A DNA stretch of 64,000 nt from an uncultured Parabacteroides sp. (GCA_949295065.1 CASFJQ010000003.1:39689-103688), one strand, 5' to 3'. Shown: positions 47,122 through 55,973, counted from the stretch's first letter. Numbers and translations: made by a program. Notes: generated by a model from the letters alone, not told the origin.

Positions 47122-48510
47122 TCAGCACATCTCATTGATAATCTTAATCAGCTCACCGCCAATTTCCTCAGCTTCCTGCATTGTATGAGCTTCGGAATAA
47201 ATACGGATAATCGGCTCAGTGTTGCTCTTGCGGAGATGAACCCATTTTTCAGGGAAATCAATCTTCACGCCGTCGATATCAGTAATATCGTATTGTGAGA
47301 ATTTCTCTTTAACCTTCTCAAGAATAGCATCAACATCGATTTCCGGGGTAAGCTGTACTTTCTGCTTAGAAATGAAATATGGAGGATATGATGCACGAAG
47401 TTCGCTTGTCTTCACATTCTTTTTAGCCAAATGAGTAAGGAACAAAGCAATACCAACTAGAGCATCACGGCCATAGTGGCTTGCTGGATAAATTACACCA
47501 CCGTTTCCTTCGCCACCGATTACTGCGTTTGTAGCTTTCATCTTTGCTACCACATTCACCTCTCCTACTGCAGCTGCATTATATTCGCATCCGGCATGGC
47601 TGCGTGTAACGTCTCTCAATGCACGGCTTGAGCTCAAATTGCTCACTGTGTTACCAGGAGTATGAGAAAGCACATAATCGCTGACAGCAACCAATGTATA
47701 TTCTTCGCCAAACATCTCGCCGTTTTCACATACAATTGCAAGGCGGTCAACATCCGGGTCAACAACGAAACCAACGTCTGCCTTTCCAGACTTCATCAAA
47801 TCTGAAATCTCAGTAAGGTTTTCTGGAAGAGGTTCCGGATTGTGTGAGAAATGTCCGTGAGGTTCGCAGTTAAGTTTAATCACTTCTTCTACACCTAAAG
47901 CTGAAAGCAATTCAGGCAAAACAATTCCACCAACAGAGTTTACACAGTCAATTGCTACACGGAACTTGGCAGCCTTGATAGCCTCAACATCAACCAAATC
48001 CAAAGCAAGGACACTGTCAATATGTTTCTTGTTATAAGTGTTATCGACAATTACCTTACCCAATGAATCAACATCTGCATAATCGAAAGACTCAGATTCA
48101 GCAATAGCTAGAACTTCTGCACCTTCTGCTGCATTAAGGAATTCTCCACGTTCGTTAAGAAGTTTCAATGCATTCCACTGTTTCGGATTGTGGCTTGCTG
48201 TAAGAATTATACCACCACAAGCTTTTTCCATTGCAACGGCAAGTTCTGTTGTCGGTGTTGTTGCCAAATCAATGTCAACAACATCAAAGCCCATTCCAAT
48301 CAAAGTTCCTACAACAACCTGCTTAACCATCGGGCCGGAAATACGCGCGTCACGTCCGACTACTATTTTATTTGAAGTCTGCTTTGTGTTCTTTCTGATG
48401 AAAGTCGCATAAGCAGAAACGAATTTTACAATAGCAAGTGGATTCAAACCTTCTTCCGGATTTCCTCCGATTGTACCACGGATTCCGGATATAGATTTAA
48501 TTAGGGTCAT
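47122..48510 (-). CDS. glmM: Phosphoglucosamine mutase / phosphohexomutase
   Basis: A 462-residue four-domain alpha-D-phosphohexomutase. It has SGIRGTIGG at the start, the phosphoserine loop GGIILTASHNPKQWNALKLLNERGEFL, the metal loop VGFVVDPDVDRLAIV, the sugar-specificity loop GEGNGGVIYP and the phosphate loop RKSNTEPIIRIYSEA. GlmM isomerises glucosamine-6-P to glucosamine-1-P for peptidoglycan; PNGM- or PMM/PGM-type substrates are possible. The gene order mutase-DUF4827-nrnA recurs in Bacteroidales. The leader carries the longest octamer repeat of the window. Confidence 0.9.
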   Translation of the reverse strand: MTLIKSISGIRGTIGGNPEEGLNPLAIVKFVSAYATFIRKNTKQTSNKIVVGRDARISGPMVKQVVVGTLIGMGFDVVDIDLATTPTTELAVAMEKACGGIILTASHNPKQWNALKLLNERGEFLNAAEGAEVLAIAESESFDYADVDSLGKVIVDNTYNKKHIDSVLALDLVDVEAIKAAKFRVAIDCVNSVGGIVLPELLSALGVEEVIKLNCEPHGHFSHNPEPLPENLTEISDLMKSGKADVGFVVDPDVDRLAIVCENGEMFGEEYTLVAVSDYVLSHTPGNTVSNLSSSRALRDVTRSHAGCEYNAAAVGEVNVVAKMKATNAVIGGEGNGGVIYPASHYGRDALVGIALFLTHLAKKNVKTSELRASYPPYFISKQKVQLTPEIDVDAILEKVKEKFSQYDITDIDGVKIDFPEKWVHLRKSNTEPIIRIYSEAHTMQEAEEIGGELIKIINEMC

Positions 48511-48517
48511 AATGTTT

Positions 48518-48593
48518 TAGTTTTTAAGTTTATTAGTTTTTAAGTTTATTAGTTTTTAAGTTGACGAGTTAACAAGTTGACAAGGGAACAAGG
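48518..48593. repeat. Nine-unit octamer array in the glmM leader
   Basis: Units in uninterrupted 8-bp register from 48518: TAGTTTTT, AAGTTTAT, TAGTTTTT, AAGTTTAT, TAGTTTTT, AAGTTGAC, GAGTTAAC, AAGTTGAC, AAGGGAAC. The array joins the AAGTTTTT and AAGTTGAC variants in one array, showing they belong to one family. Confidence 0.8.
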
Positions 48594-48642
48594 ATTAGAA
48601 ACATGGAGTATTAATTTTCAATTTTCAATTAAAAAAACTTAA

Positions 48643-48674
48643 CTCCTTGACTTCTTGACTCCTCAACTCCTACT
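48643..48674. repeat. TTAACTCC octamer array at the 3' end of the DUF4827 gene
   Basis: TTAACTCC, TTGACTTC, TTGACTCC and TCAACTCC in 8-bp register lead into the stop codon of the leftward DUF4827 gene. Confidence 0.55.
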
Positions 48675-49248
48675 TCTGAAATATATATCTGACCTTTGTA
48701 TAATACAGCGGTTCACCCTGAGACATGAAGTCACTACCTGAAACCTTGAATGGGACTATCAACTTCACATATGAACTGTCGCCAACATATTCCAAACCAG
48801 AGGCTAATCCTTCACTGATAAACGATGTTGAAACGGCATTTCCTGATGCGACTTGTACTACTGTAGAATAATAATCGCTGAAAGTAGCTGTAAAGGCAGC
48901 CGGACCGCCATACAAGTCATATGTAAGATTATTTATCTCTATTGTATCAGACATAAAGAATTTTACTCTGAAACGGCTCTGTACGACTGTTCCGTTTGTA
49001 TATCTGTTTCCGTTACCCGAATCAATCACATTCAGATAAACGCCATTATCCAATATATAGAACTGGTTGTCCTTGAAAACTCCATCGGCAGGATATTCTG
49101 AAAGAATCTCAAGTCCTTCTTCATCAATCAGACGATCTATGGCTTTCTGCTCAGCCTTCAGCATGTCCGTATATGATTTAGTTTTATTACAAGAAGCTAT
49201 CATCATAACGGCTCCAAGAATCATCATTAAATTTAAACCTTTTCTCAT
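48670..49248 (-). CDS. DUF4827 lipoprotein
   Basis: 192 residues with a lipoprotein signal (MRKGLNLMMILGAVMMIASC). The mature part starts NKTKSYTDMLKAEQKAIDRLIDEEGLEI and continues as a beta-rich domain that resembles an FKBP-like fold in outline (GNGNRYTNGTVVQSRFRVKFFMSD, FISEGLASGLEYVGDSSYVKLIVPFKVSG). FKBP-like activity is an inference only. Conserved beside nrnA and the mutase in Bacteroidales; function unknown. A TATTTTTG box (49274-49281, minus) precedes it. Confidence 0.85.
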   Translation of the reverse strand: MRKGLNLMMILGAVMMIASCNKTKSYTDMLKAEQKAIDRLIDEEGLEILSEYPADGVFKDNQFYILDNGVYLNVIDSGNGNRYTNGTVVQSRFRVKFFMSDTIEINNLTYDLYGGPAAFTATFSDYYSTVVQVASGNAVSTSFISEGLASGLEYVGDSSYVKLIVPFKVSGSDFMSQGEPLYYTKVRYIFQK

Positions 49249-49319
49249 CTGTATATTATTTTATTTCTGCATACAAAAATATTAAAATACTCATTGCAGA
49301 ACTTATCTTTTATTATTTC

Positions 49320-50348
49320 TTATAAATTATTGGGAATAAACTCGTTCAGTCCTTTCTCGAAAACAGCGACAGCTTCATCCAAAGTTCCGTGGAACTCACC
49401 GCCGGAAGCATTCTTATGACCTCCGCCGTTGAAATACTGAGATGCGAACTGGTTGCAAGGGAAATCTCCTACAGAGCGAAGTGAAATCTTTATATATTCC
49501 TTATCTTCACGGATAAAGGCACTGAAATCCACATTCTCGATACTCAAAGGCAGGTTTACAAATCCTTCTGTATCTCCAGATTTATAATGGAAACGATCCA
49601 ATTCGTCCTTAGAGAGAGTGATAAGGGCAGCTCTTTTCTCCGGATAAACTTTCATCTTCTCATAAAGCACATATCCCATCATACGAAGTCTGTCCTCTGT
49701 ATGAACCTGATTAACCTGGCGGTAAATCCAGTCCTTATCAATTCCTTTCTTGATAAGTTCACTGATTATCACATAAATCTCAGGCTTGTTGGAGTTGTAT
49801 GTAAACGCACCTGTATCAGTCATCATTCCTGTGTAGATACATGTAGCAACATTCTTATCCAACAAAGAGAAATGCCCCATACGGCAAATGAAACGGAAAA
49901 TCATTTCGGAAGTTGATGCCATTTCCGGATACGACATTGTTACCCTGCAAAAATCAGCCGGATTCAAATGATGGTCAATCATCACTCTCCTGCCGTTCGC
50001 AGCCATAAGCGGGCCTTCGAGTTTCTCCACTCGTTTTGGTTCATTGAAATCCAGACAGAAAATAACATCTGCTTCGCTGATTAGCTGCTCTGCAAAATCA
50101 GGATACTTTTCATGCACAACAATATCCTTTGCACCAGGCATCCAACGATAGAATGAAGGGTATTCGTTGGGCACCACAACTGTAACATTATCCTTGCCAT
50201 AAGCTGTCAGAAAATGGTAGAGTCCCAAAGAAGAGCCCAAAGCATCTCCGTCTGGCGACACATGGCTGATAATTACAAAACTTTCTCCTTTTTCTACGTA
50301 CTTCTTTGCTCTCTGTATTAATTCTTCCTGAATGATTTTCGTTATCAT
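49320..50348 (-). CDS. nrnA: DHH-family oligoribonuclease / pAp phosphatase NrnA
   Basis: 342 residues. DHH domain: ISHVSPDGDALGSSLGLYHFL (motif I), FCLDFNEPKRV, and the DHH triad itself in VMIDHHLNPADF. The DHHA1 domain ends with GGGHKNASGGEF. The enzyme degrades short RNA oligonucleotides and dephosphorylates pAp using Mn2+. Length is standard. It has its own TATCTTTG promoter box upstream. Confidence 0.94.
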   Translation of the reverse strand: MITKIIQEELIQRAKKYVEKGESFVIISHVSPDGDALGSSLGLYHFLTAYGKDNVTVVVPNEYPSFYRWMPGAKDIVVHEKYPDFAEQLISEADVIFCLDFNEPKRVEKLEGPLMAANGRRVMIDHHLNPADFCRVTMSYPEMASTSEMIFRFICRMGHFSLLDKNVATCIYTGMMTDTGAFTYNSNKPEIYVIISELIKKGIDKDWIYRQVNQVHTEDRLRMMGYVLYEKMKVYPEKRAALITLSKDELDRFHYKSGDTEGFVNLPLSIENVDFSAFIREDKEYIKISLRSVGDFPCNQFASQYFNGGGHKNASGGEFHGTLDEAVAVFEKGLNEFIPNNL

Positions 50349-50377
50349 ACTTTTATCTCACAGTTTTTCTACGCCGA

Positions 50378-50385
50378 CAAAGATA
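50378..50385 (-). promoter_or_regulatory. -7 box of nrnA (TATCTTTG)
   Basis: A perfect TAnnTTTG match on the minus strand 30 bp upstream of nrnA; the -33 region is only T-rich. Confidence 0.6.
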
Positions 50386-50523
50386 CTATATCTTCCGTAA
50401 ACAGAAAAACTTTATTGTGCGTTATAATAAACTGAGCAAAAAACTAATGCGAAAACAAATCAAATCAAATAAGAATAAAAATCCTGCCAAGTTCTATCTT
50501 ATATTATAACAGCATTTTCCAAT

Positions 50524-50564
50524 AAAAAAGAGCAATACGCCATAATCACGCACTGCTCTCTTTT
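50524..50564 (-). terminator. Terminator after the GH92 gene
   Basis: AAAAAAGAGCA and TGCTCTCTTTT face each other across about 18 bp, with U-tracts suitable for the leftward transcript. The remaining ~140 bp up to nrnA shows nothing else recognisable. Confidence 0.7.
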
Positions 50565-50608
50565 AGTTGTATCCAATTTCCTTTAAATGGAGTTATAAAA
50601 ATTTCTCT

Positions 50609-52852
50609 TTATTTATAAGTCTCACTCAAAGTAAACTCCAGCTTGCCGGCATTAACTAAATCTTCATGTGAAATAGTAAAGCCTTTCAATTTCTTTCCTC
50701 CGGCTTTTACATCCTTGATGTATATTGATTCAGGAGAAGAATGTTTTGACTCGATTACCAATTCGCCTTTAGGATAATATTTCTTGTCTAGCTTGATTGT
50801 AACCTTGTCGAATGTTGGAGATGTAAGAACGAAGTTTACATCTCCAGGGCAAGCAGGATAGAAACCAAGCATTGAGAATATTGCCCAAGTTGACATTGTT
50901 CCAGCATCTTCATTTCCCGGAACGCCGTTTGGAGCATTGTGATAACGTGTTTTCAGAATGTTTCTCACTTCTTTCTGAGTTCTCCATGCTTCACCCTTGA
51001 AATAGCTGAACAAATATGGGTATGCAATATCAGGCTCGTTTGCTGCATCATAGTTTCCGTCATCGAACACGCTCTGAAGTTTATTAACAAAATTCTTCTG
51101 TCCGCCCATCAATTTTGCAAGACCTTTTATATCATGAGGAACATAGAATGTATAGTTCCAAGCATTTCCTTCATGGAATCCGGGACTTGGCTCGAAATTC
51201 TCACCCTGTTTTGGGTCAAACGGAGAATAGAATGTTCCGTCAGACAAAATAGGACGCAATGTACCAAAGTCCTTGCAATAATAATGTTTATATCCCATTG
51301 AGCGGTCATAGAATAGTTTTGCATCATCTTTCTTGCCCAATTCTTTAGCGAACAAACTTAAGTTCCAGTCTGCGATGTAATATTCCAATGCGTGTGAAAC
51401 AGAATTGTCGAATTGCCCACGCAACGGAACATAACCTTTACTGAAATAATCATTGGCATCCGGACGGAGCAAGTTGTATTCACCAGGAGTTGTTGCGCCT
51501 TTCAGCATAGCTTCATAAGCTGTATTGACATCAAAATCACGCAAACCACGCATATATGCATCAACAATATATGGGATTGAAGGGTCGCCTTCCATTGTAA
51601 AGGTTTCTCTACCGTAAAGTTCCCACTTAGGCAACCAACCGTTTTCCTTATACATATCAATCATTGTATTGATAATGTCGAGCTGACGGTCAGGATAAAG
51701 AAGAGTCATCAAGGTCGTTACATTTCTGTATGTATCCCACAAAGAGAATACAGTGTAACGGTTACGGTCTGTTTTGCCAACTTCGAGGCTTTCCATCTTA
51801 GGATATTCACCATTCACGTCCTGAAGAATATTAGGATGGATCAGCAAATGATAAAGTCCTGTATAGAAAATAGTCTTTTCGTCCTTTGTTCCACCTTCAA
51901 CCTGAATGCGTGAAAGGTCATTGTTCCAGCTGTCGCGTGCTGCTTTCTGAATTTCATCAAATGGGAATCCGCTGATTTCGTGCTCCATGTTTTCTCTCGC
52001 ATTTTCGATGCTTACGAAAGAAACTCCCACTTTAACAGAAATCTGCTCGTTCTCTTCTGTATCGTACTTAAACCATACACCAATATCATCACCACTTATT
52101 TCGCGATTATATTTTGTATATAGTTTATATTTTCCGGCATGAACATCCCACTGTGCTTCTACACCTTTCATTTCACGCTGTTTCTTCCAATAACCTTTTT
52201 CTTTTGGAGCTTTGCTGAGCTTCATGACAAAATATATCGGGAAAACAGCCTGAGGATTATAACAGAATGTTCCGAGCAATTTACTTCCTTCGATTTCTGT
52301 GTCGCTTACGAATCGAACTGAAGCACCGGTTTCATTAGTCAATCCTTCTCCCAAATTAAGCAAAATATTTCCCTGTCCTTTCTGGAAAGTGAAACGGCTC
52401 AATCCGGTACGCATTGTAGCTGTTGCTTCTGCCTTTATATTGTATTTTGTCAGTGTTGTGCTGTAATATCCAGGAGTTGCAACTTCATCCTTATAATGAC
52501 TTCCATAGTTACGGAAATCCACGTCCAACTCTCCGGCTGTCGGCATAAGGAGCAAACTTCCAAGTTCTGGACAACCCACACCACTCAGGTTAACGTGAGA
52601 AAAGCCAGTGAAAAAGTCATTATCCGAAGAATAAGGAGTTGACCACCACTGACTGTCTTTATCAAACTTGTTGGTTTCCGAACCCATCACGTTGAATGGG
52701 GTCACATTCATCATTCCCTGCGGACATACTGCGCCGGGATTTGTTGTCCCATAGTTACTTGTTCCGATAAACGGATTCACATAATCTACAGGTTGTTGTG
52801 CTGAGGCAAACAGACCTCCACACAATAATAGGCTTAAGAGTTGTTTCTTCAT
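50609..52852 (-). CDS. GH92 exo-alpha-mannosidase
   Basis: 747 residues with signal peptide (MKKQLLSLLLCGGLFASA). GH92 hallmarks: YVNPFIGTSNYGTTNPGAVCPQGMMNVTPFN at the start, FFTGFSHVNLSGVGCPELG, FYTGLYHLLIHPNILQDVNGEY, LWDTYRN, and the acid/base region of the C-terminal (alpha/alpha)6 barrel: GNAWNYTFYVPHDI and NEDAGTMSTWAIFSMLGFYPACPG. These Ca2+-dependent enzymes trim alpha-mannose from N-glycans or yeast mannan. It sits 153 bp downstream of a leftward GH20 gene, a pairing that suits host N-glycan foraging. Confidence 0.95.
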   Translation of the reverse strand: MKKQLLSLLLCGGLFASAQQPVDYVNPFIGTSNYGTTNPGAVCPQGMMNVTPFNVMGSETNKFDKDSQWWSTPYSSDNDFFTGFSHVNLSGVGCPELGSLLLMPTAGELDVDFRNYGSHYKDEVATPGYYSTTLTKYNIKAEATATMRTGLSRFTFQKGQGNILLNLGEGLTNETGASVRFVSDTEIEGSKLLGTFCYNPQAVFPIYFVMKLSKAPKEKGYWKKQREMKGVEAQWDVHAGKYKLYTKYNREISGDDIGVWFKYDTEENEQISVKVGVSFVSIENARENMEHEISGFPFDEIQKAARDSWNNDLSRIQVEGGTKDEKTIFYTGLYHLLIHPNILQDVNGEYPKMESLEVGKTDRNRYTVFSLWDTYRNVTTLMTLLYPDRQLDIINTMIDMYKENGWLPKWELYGRETFTMEGDPSIPYIVDAYMRGLRDFDVNTAYEAMLKGATTPGEYNLLRPDANDYFSKGYVPLRGQFDNSVSHALEYYIADWNLSLFAKELGKKDDAKLFYDRSMGYKHYYCKDFGTLRPILSDGTFYSPFDPKQGENFEPSPGFHEGNAWNYTFYVPHDIKGLAKLMGGQKNFVNKLQSVFDDGNYDAANEPDIAYPYLFSYFKGEAWRTQKEVRNILKTRYHNAPNGVPGNEDAGTMSTWAIFSMLGFYPACPGDVNFVLTSPTFDKVTIKLDKKYYPKGELVIESKHSSPESIYIKDVKAGGKKLKGFTISHEDLVNAGKLEFTLSETYK

Positions 52853-52862
52853 TATATAATTT

Positions 52863-52902
52863 ATGTTTTTGAGTTTTTAAGTTTTTGAGTTTTTGAGTTT
52901 CA
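52863..52902. repeat. Octamer array in the GH92 leader
   Basis: ATGTTTTT, GAGTTTTT, AAGTTTTT, GAGTTTTT and GAGTTTCA in exact 8-bp register begin 11 bp upstream of the GH92 start. A lone GCTTGTCAACTCGTT at 52.97 kb resembles the GTTGACAAG repeat. Confidence 0.7.
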
Positions 52903-53005
52903 AATTAGATTTAGCTTATTCTACAAATTACAAGAACAAAAAAATCAACACTATTCTTTTCAAGAATGCTTGTCAACTCGTTTTTCCATTAACTTGTAAC
53001 CCGAA

Positions 53006-55180
53006 TTACCATATTACTATCTCATCAACGAAAATAAATCCTTTAGGATTCTTTGCCTTGATTTTCACGTAACGAGCTTTCCAGTTTCCTTCAAAAGTAT
53101 ATTCCTGGAAAAGCAAATCTGAGTTATCCTTTGCTATATTAGTTGAAACAACACCTTGAGAAGTGAAATTCACACCATCTTCAGATGTCAACAGCTCTAC
53201 GTTTTCAGGCTGATAAACTCCCGGACCGATTAGCTGCATCCAGCGTGAAGATATCTTATGCAAATCTGAAACTTCGCCCATATCAACTACACAATCAAGA
53301 TTATCAAGATAACCCTGCCAACGTCCGTCCAGATATGTAAGTCCTCCACGATAACCGTCGAGCAATGCATTCATTCCACCTGCCATATAACCCGGATATA
53401 ATTTGCTGTTATATTTTATCGGCTTGTTTATTCCACGGTGATAATCCACACGTTTTACAGTCGGTTCGCCCTGCAATACTCCGTCAACAAATATTCCGGC
53501 ACAGATATCTGCAGAATCTTTTACCATAATAGAACCATTATATAATGCTGAAGAAGCATCTGGAGTTGTACCATCTGTTGTATATCTTATTTCTGCCGGA
53601 TACTTCTCTGCATCAAGGAACACAGAAATCTGTTTCTTCAATGTATCAACCGACATTGTCACTTCAAGCTCATTAGACAATGTGAAAGTATTTATTCCTT
53701 TCTTCTGCAGAATAGGTATGTGAGCATTCATTCGAGGCTTGAAGTCATCCCACGAACGCAGCTCCTGAGCTGTCCATCCAATTTCAGCCACTGCCAAAGC
53801 ACGAGGGAACATCATATATTCAAGATGTTCTTCTGTCGGTATGTATTCAGTCCATGTATTAGCCTGAACACCCAGGAAATGTTTTTCCTGCTCAGCTGTC
53901 AATGAATCTTTCGGTATAGGATTATAGCTGTACACTTTCTTTATCGGAGTATAACCACCGATGGCATATGGCTGAGTATTTGGGAAAGCCTGATAGAAAT
54001 CGAAATACATATAATTGCCCGGAGTCATAACCACATCATGTCCCATTCTTGCAGATTTGAAACCGGCAGCTTCGCCACGCCAAGACATAACGGCTGCATT
54101 TGGAGCAAGTCCGCCTTCAAGAATTTCGTCCCATCCAATAAGTTTACGGCCTTTTGAATTAAGGAATTCTTCTGCACGGTGAATCATATAACTCTGTAAT
54201 TCGTCAACATGCTTCATTCCCTCCTTTTTCATAAGAGCCTGACATTTCGGACAAGTTTTCCAGTTGCTCTTTCCTGCCTCATCGCCTCCGATATGTATAT
54301 ATTCAGAAGGGAAAAGCTCCATGATTTCAGTCAGAACATCTTCCATGAAAGTATATGTCTTTTCATTTCCTATACAGAAATCACCGCCTGTATAAGGTTT
54401 TCCTTTACAACATAACTCAGGATAAGCAGCAAATACTTCTTCTGAATGACCGGGGAATTCGATTTCCGGAAGAACTACGATATGTTTCTTGGAAGCATAT
54501 GCAACTATATCACGAATATCCTGTTTTGTGTAGTATCCTCCATATGAACCTTCAGTTCCTTCCGGCACATATTTACGGTCTTTGCCATCCCACCATTTAC
54601 GCCAGTCTGATTCTGTACGAGCAGAACCATGACTAGTCAGACGTGGATATTTATCTATCTCAATTCTCCAACCACCGGCATCAGTAAGATGAAAATGCAA
54701 ACGGTTCATTTTATAGAACGCCATCACATCAATGATTTTCATCACTTCCTCCTTAGAGAAAAAATGACGTGAGACATCAATATGCAAACCTCTGTATGGG
54801 AAACGAGGGCTGTCTGAAATTGTCACATAAGGAAGTCCCTCAGGCTGAAGGAGCTGAAGCAAAGTCTGCTGGGCATAAAACAATCCGGCATCCGATGCAG
54901 CCTCAATGTTTACCCCCATACTATTAACTGTCAAACGATATGCCTCACTTCCCTGAGAAGCCAAATCGTCAACAACCTGATATTTTACCTTATCAGAATT
55001 TTCTGCAAAGAGAGCAGCACTGTCTATTTTGAAGAATCCTTTCTGGAATTGCATGCTCTGCGGCTTTGGAATCAGGTTAGAATTTGGCTGAACAGCTTCA
55101 TCACTGCAACCAACGATTCCCAACATGCAGAAAGAAACTGCTCCGACAATAATTTGTTTAGTTTGCTTTGGCAATAACAT
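53006..55180 (-). CDS. GH20 beta-N-acetylhexosaminidase, lipoprotein
   Basis: 724 residues. The lipobox is LGIVGC with Cys25, followed by SDEA, acidic enough for surface export. Order: GH20b N-domain (about 35-125), TIM barrel (about 127-470) with the substrate-assisted catalytic pair D300-E301 in HIGGDEA, a chitobiase C-terminal-like beta domain (about 525-590), and a C-terminal F5/8-type discoidin module (about 600-724). It releases terminal GlcNAc/GalNAc from glycans. A promoter-like pair (CTTG-N19-TAAATTTG) lies 35 bp upstream. Confidence 0.95.
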   Translation of the reverse strand: MLLPKQTKQIIVGAVSFCMLGIVGCSDEAVQPNSNLIPKPQSMQFQKGFFKIDSAALFAENSDKVKYQVVDDLASQGSEAYRLTVNSMGVNIEAASDAGLFYAQQTLLQLLQPEGLPYVTISDSPRFPYRGLHIDVSRHFFSKEEVMKIIDVMAFYKMNRLHFHLTDAGGWRIEIDKYPRLTSHGSARTESDWRKWWDGKDRKYVPEGTEGSYGGYYTKQDIRDIVAYASKKHIVVLPEIEFPGHSEEVFAAYPELCCKGKPYTGGDFCIGNEKTYTFMEDVLTEIMELFPSEYIHIGGDEAGKSNWKTCPKCQALMKKEGMKHVDELQSYMIHRAEEFLNSKGRKLIGWDEILEGGLAPNAAVMSWRGEAAGFKSARMGHDVVMTPGNYMYFDFYQAFPNTQPYAIGGYTPIKKVYSYNPIPKDSLTAEQEKHFLGVQANTWTEYIPTEEHLEYMMFPRALAVAEIGWTAQELRSWDDFKPRMNAHIPILQKKGINTFTLSNELEVTMSVDTLKKQISVFLDAEKYPAEIRYTTDGTTPDASSALYNGSIMVKDSADICAGIFVDGVLQGEPTVKRVDYHRGINKPIKYNSKLYPGYMAGGMNALLDGYRGGLTYLDGRWQGYLDNLDCVVDMGEVSDLHKISSRWMQLIGPGVYQPENVELLTSEDGVNFTSQGVVSTNIAKDNSDLLFQEYTFEGNWKARYVKIKAKNPKGFIFVDEIVIW

Positions 55181-55214
55181 AATGTGTATTGTTTTATAAT
55201 ATTAATCTATCTTA

Positions 55215-55245
55215 CAAATTTACTTATTTTATTCTATTTCACAAG
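55215..55245 (-). promoter_or_regulatory. Candidate promoter of the GH20 gene (CTTG-N19-TAAATTTG)
   Basis: Minus-strand CTTG (55245-55242) and TAAATTTG (55222-55215), 19 bp apart. Confidence 0.6.
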
Positions 55246-55329
55246 ATTTTATATTCAAATAAGGAACATGTTCCGCATAAGGAATCCACTGGAAGCAAAA
55301 TCTTTCAGTAAAAACAATATGTTTTGAAA

Positions 55330-55395
55330 AAAAGCTGCCTATGTTTCTGGGAAAACGTAGGCAGCTTTTGTCAGAAACATAGGCAGCTTTTGTGG
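55330..55395. repeat. 22-bp-period repeat with a terminator-like hairpin
   Basis: The unit TAGGCAGCTTTTGT occurs at 55358 and 55380, exactly 22 bp apart. A third unit (55330-55351) is the inverse. The inverted pair forms AAAAGCTGCCTACGTTT/AAACATAGGCAGCTTTT, which on the minus strand ends in seven Ts and looks like a strong terminator for a leftward transcript ending before the GH20 gene. Confidence 0.75.
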
Positions 55396-55605
55396 GGGAT
55401 TAATGGTTGTTGAAAGGCATAATAAAAAGACAAAAAATGTTCGGATATAAGATTTGAAAGATTTTAAGAAAATAAAAATATTTACGGAAGAAAATGAGCG
55501 TAGGGTCGAACCTAAATCCAAATATATACGGCCCCACTCAGAGATAGGTCTAGATGTATTTTGGGAAATATGAATATTATATACAAAACCGTGGTAGTAT
55601 AAAAG

Positions 55606-55842
55606 CAAAAGGGGAAATTCAATTAAGAAAATCCCCTTTTGTATGATAAAAGCCGCACCGTAGATATGAACAAACTCCGTATGACAGGATTTGAGTGCTT
55701 TACCGCCTTTGTAATCCGCCGTGCTAAGCATACCCCGAAGGGCGCGGCCCGCCATTAACGATAAGAGCTATGTCTCGGAATTGTGAAATTTGATGAGTTT
55801 CCCAATCGAACAAGTGCGGCTTAACTCTTTAAGCTTTTTCTC
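55606..55842 (-). ncRNA. Structured non-coding RNA candidate, possibly 6S-like (Bacteroidales-1-type)
   Basis: On the minus strand a TATATTTG -7 box (55855-55848) precedes about 235 nt that end in a hairpin, CAAAAGGGGA with TCCCCTTTTG (55606-55641). Its ends close on each other: AAGCCGCAC (55822-55814) pairs with GTGCGGCTT (55658-55650). Further in, AAACTC pairs with GAGTTT (55800-55795 with 55677-55672). The centre is GC-rich with a CCC-TTCG-GGG tetraloop stem (about 55745-55733). A closing stem, a bubble of about 13 nt on each side, own promoter and own terminator fit a 6S-like RNA. Other ncRNA classes remain possible, since the interior looks branched rather than rod-like. Confidence 0.55.
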
Positions 55843-55847
55843 TATTG

Positions 55848-55876
55848 CAAATATAATTATTTTCTCTAACTACAAA
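55848..55876 (-). promoter_or_regulatory. Promoter of the candidate ncRNA
   Basis: Minus-strand TTTG (55876-55873) and TATATTTG (55855-55848) with a 17-bp spacer, slightly shorter than usual. Confidence 0.5.
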
Positions 55877-55918
55877 AAATATTTTGAATAAAAATATTAC
55901 TAAAATATATATTTCACA

Positions 55919-55926
55919 TATTTTTG
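55919..55926 (+). promoter_or_regulatory. Candidate -7 box of ispE (TATTTTTG)
   Basis: An exact TAnnTTTG match 48 bp upstream of ispE in very AT-rich DNA; -33 box not recognisable. Confidence 0.4.
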
Positions 55927-55973
55927 TAATATCAAAAACATACCAAAAGAATAAAACTTAATTCACAAATAAT

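Noticed and set aside
55499-55515. tRNA T-arm-like GGTTCGACCC on the minus strand
   Set aside because: No matching acceptor, D or anticodon arms around it, and the T-stem does not pair.
55339-55755. 138-aa minus-strand frame (MAGRALRGMLSTADYKGG...)
   Set aside because: It spans the candidate structured RNA and a terminator hairpin, has no coding-like composition and shares its DNA with strong RNA pairing.
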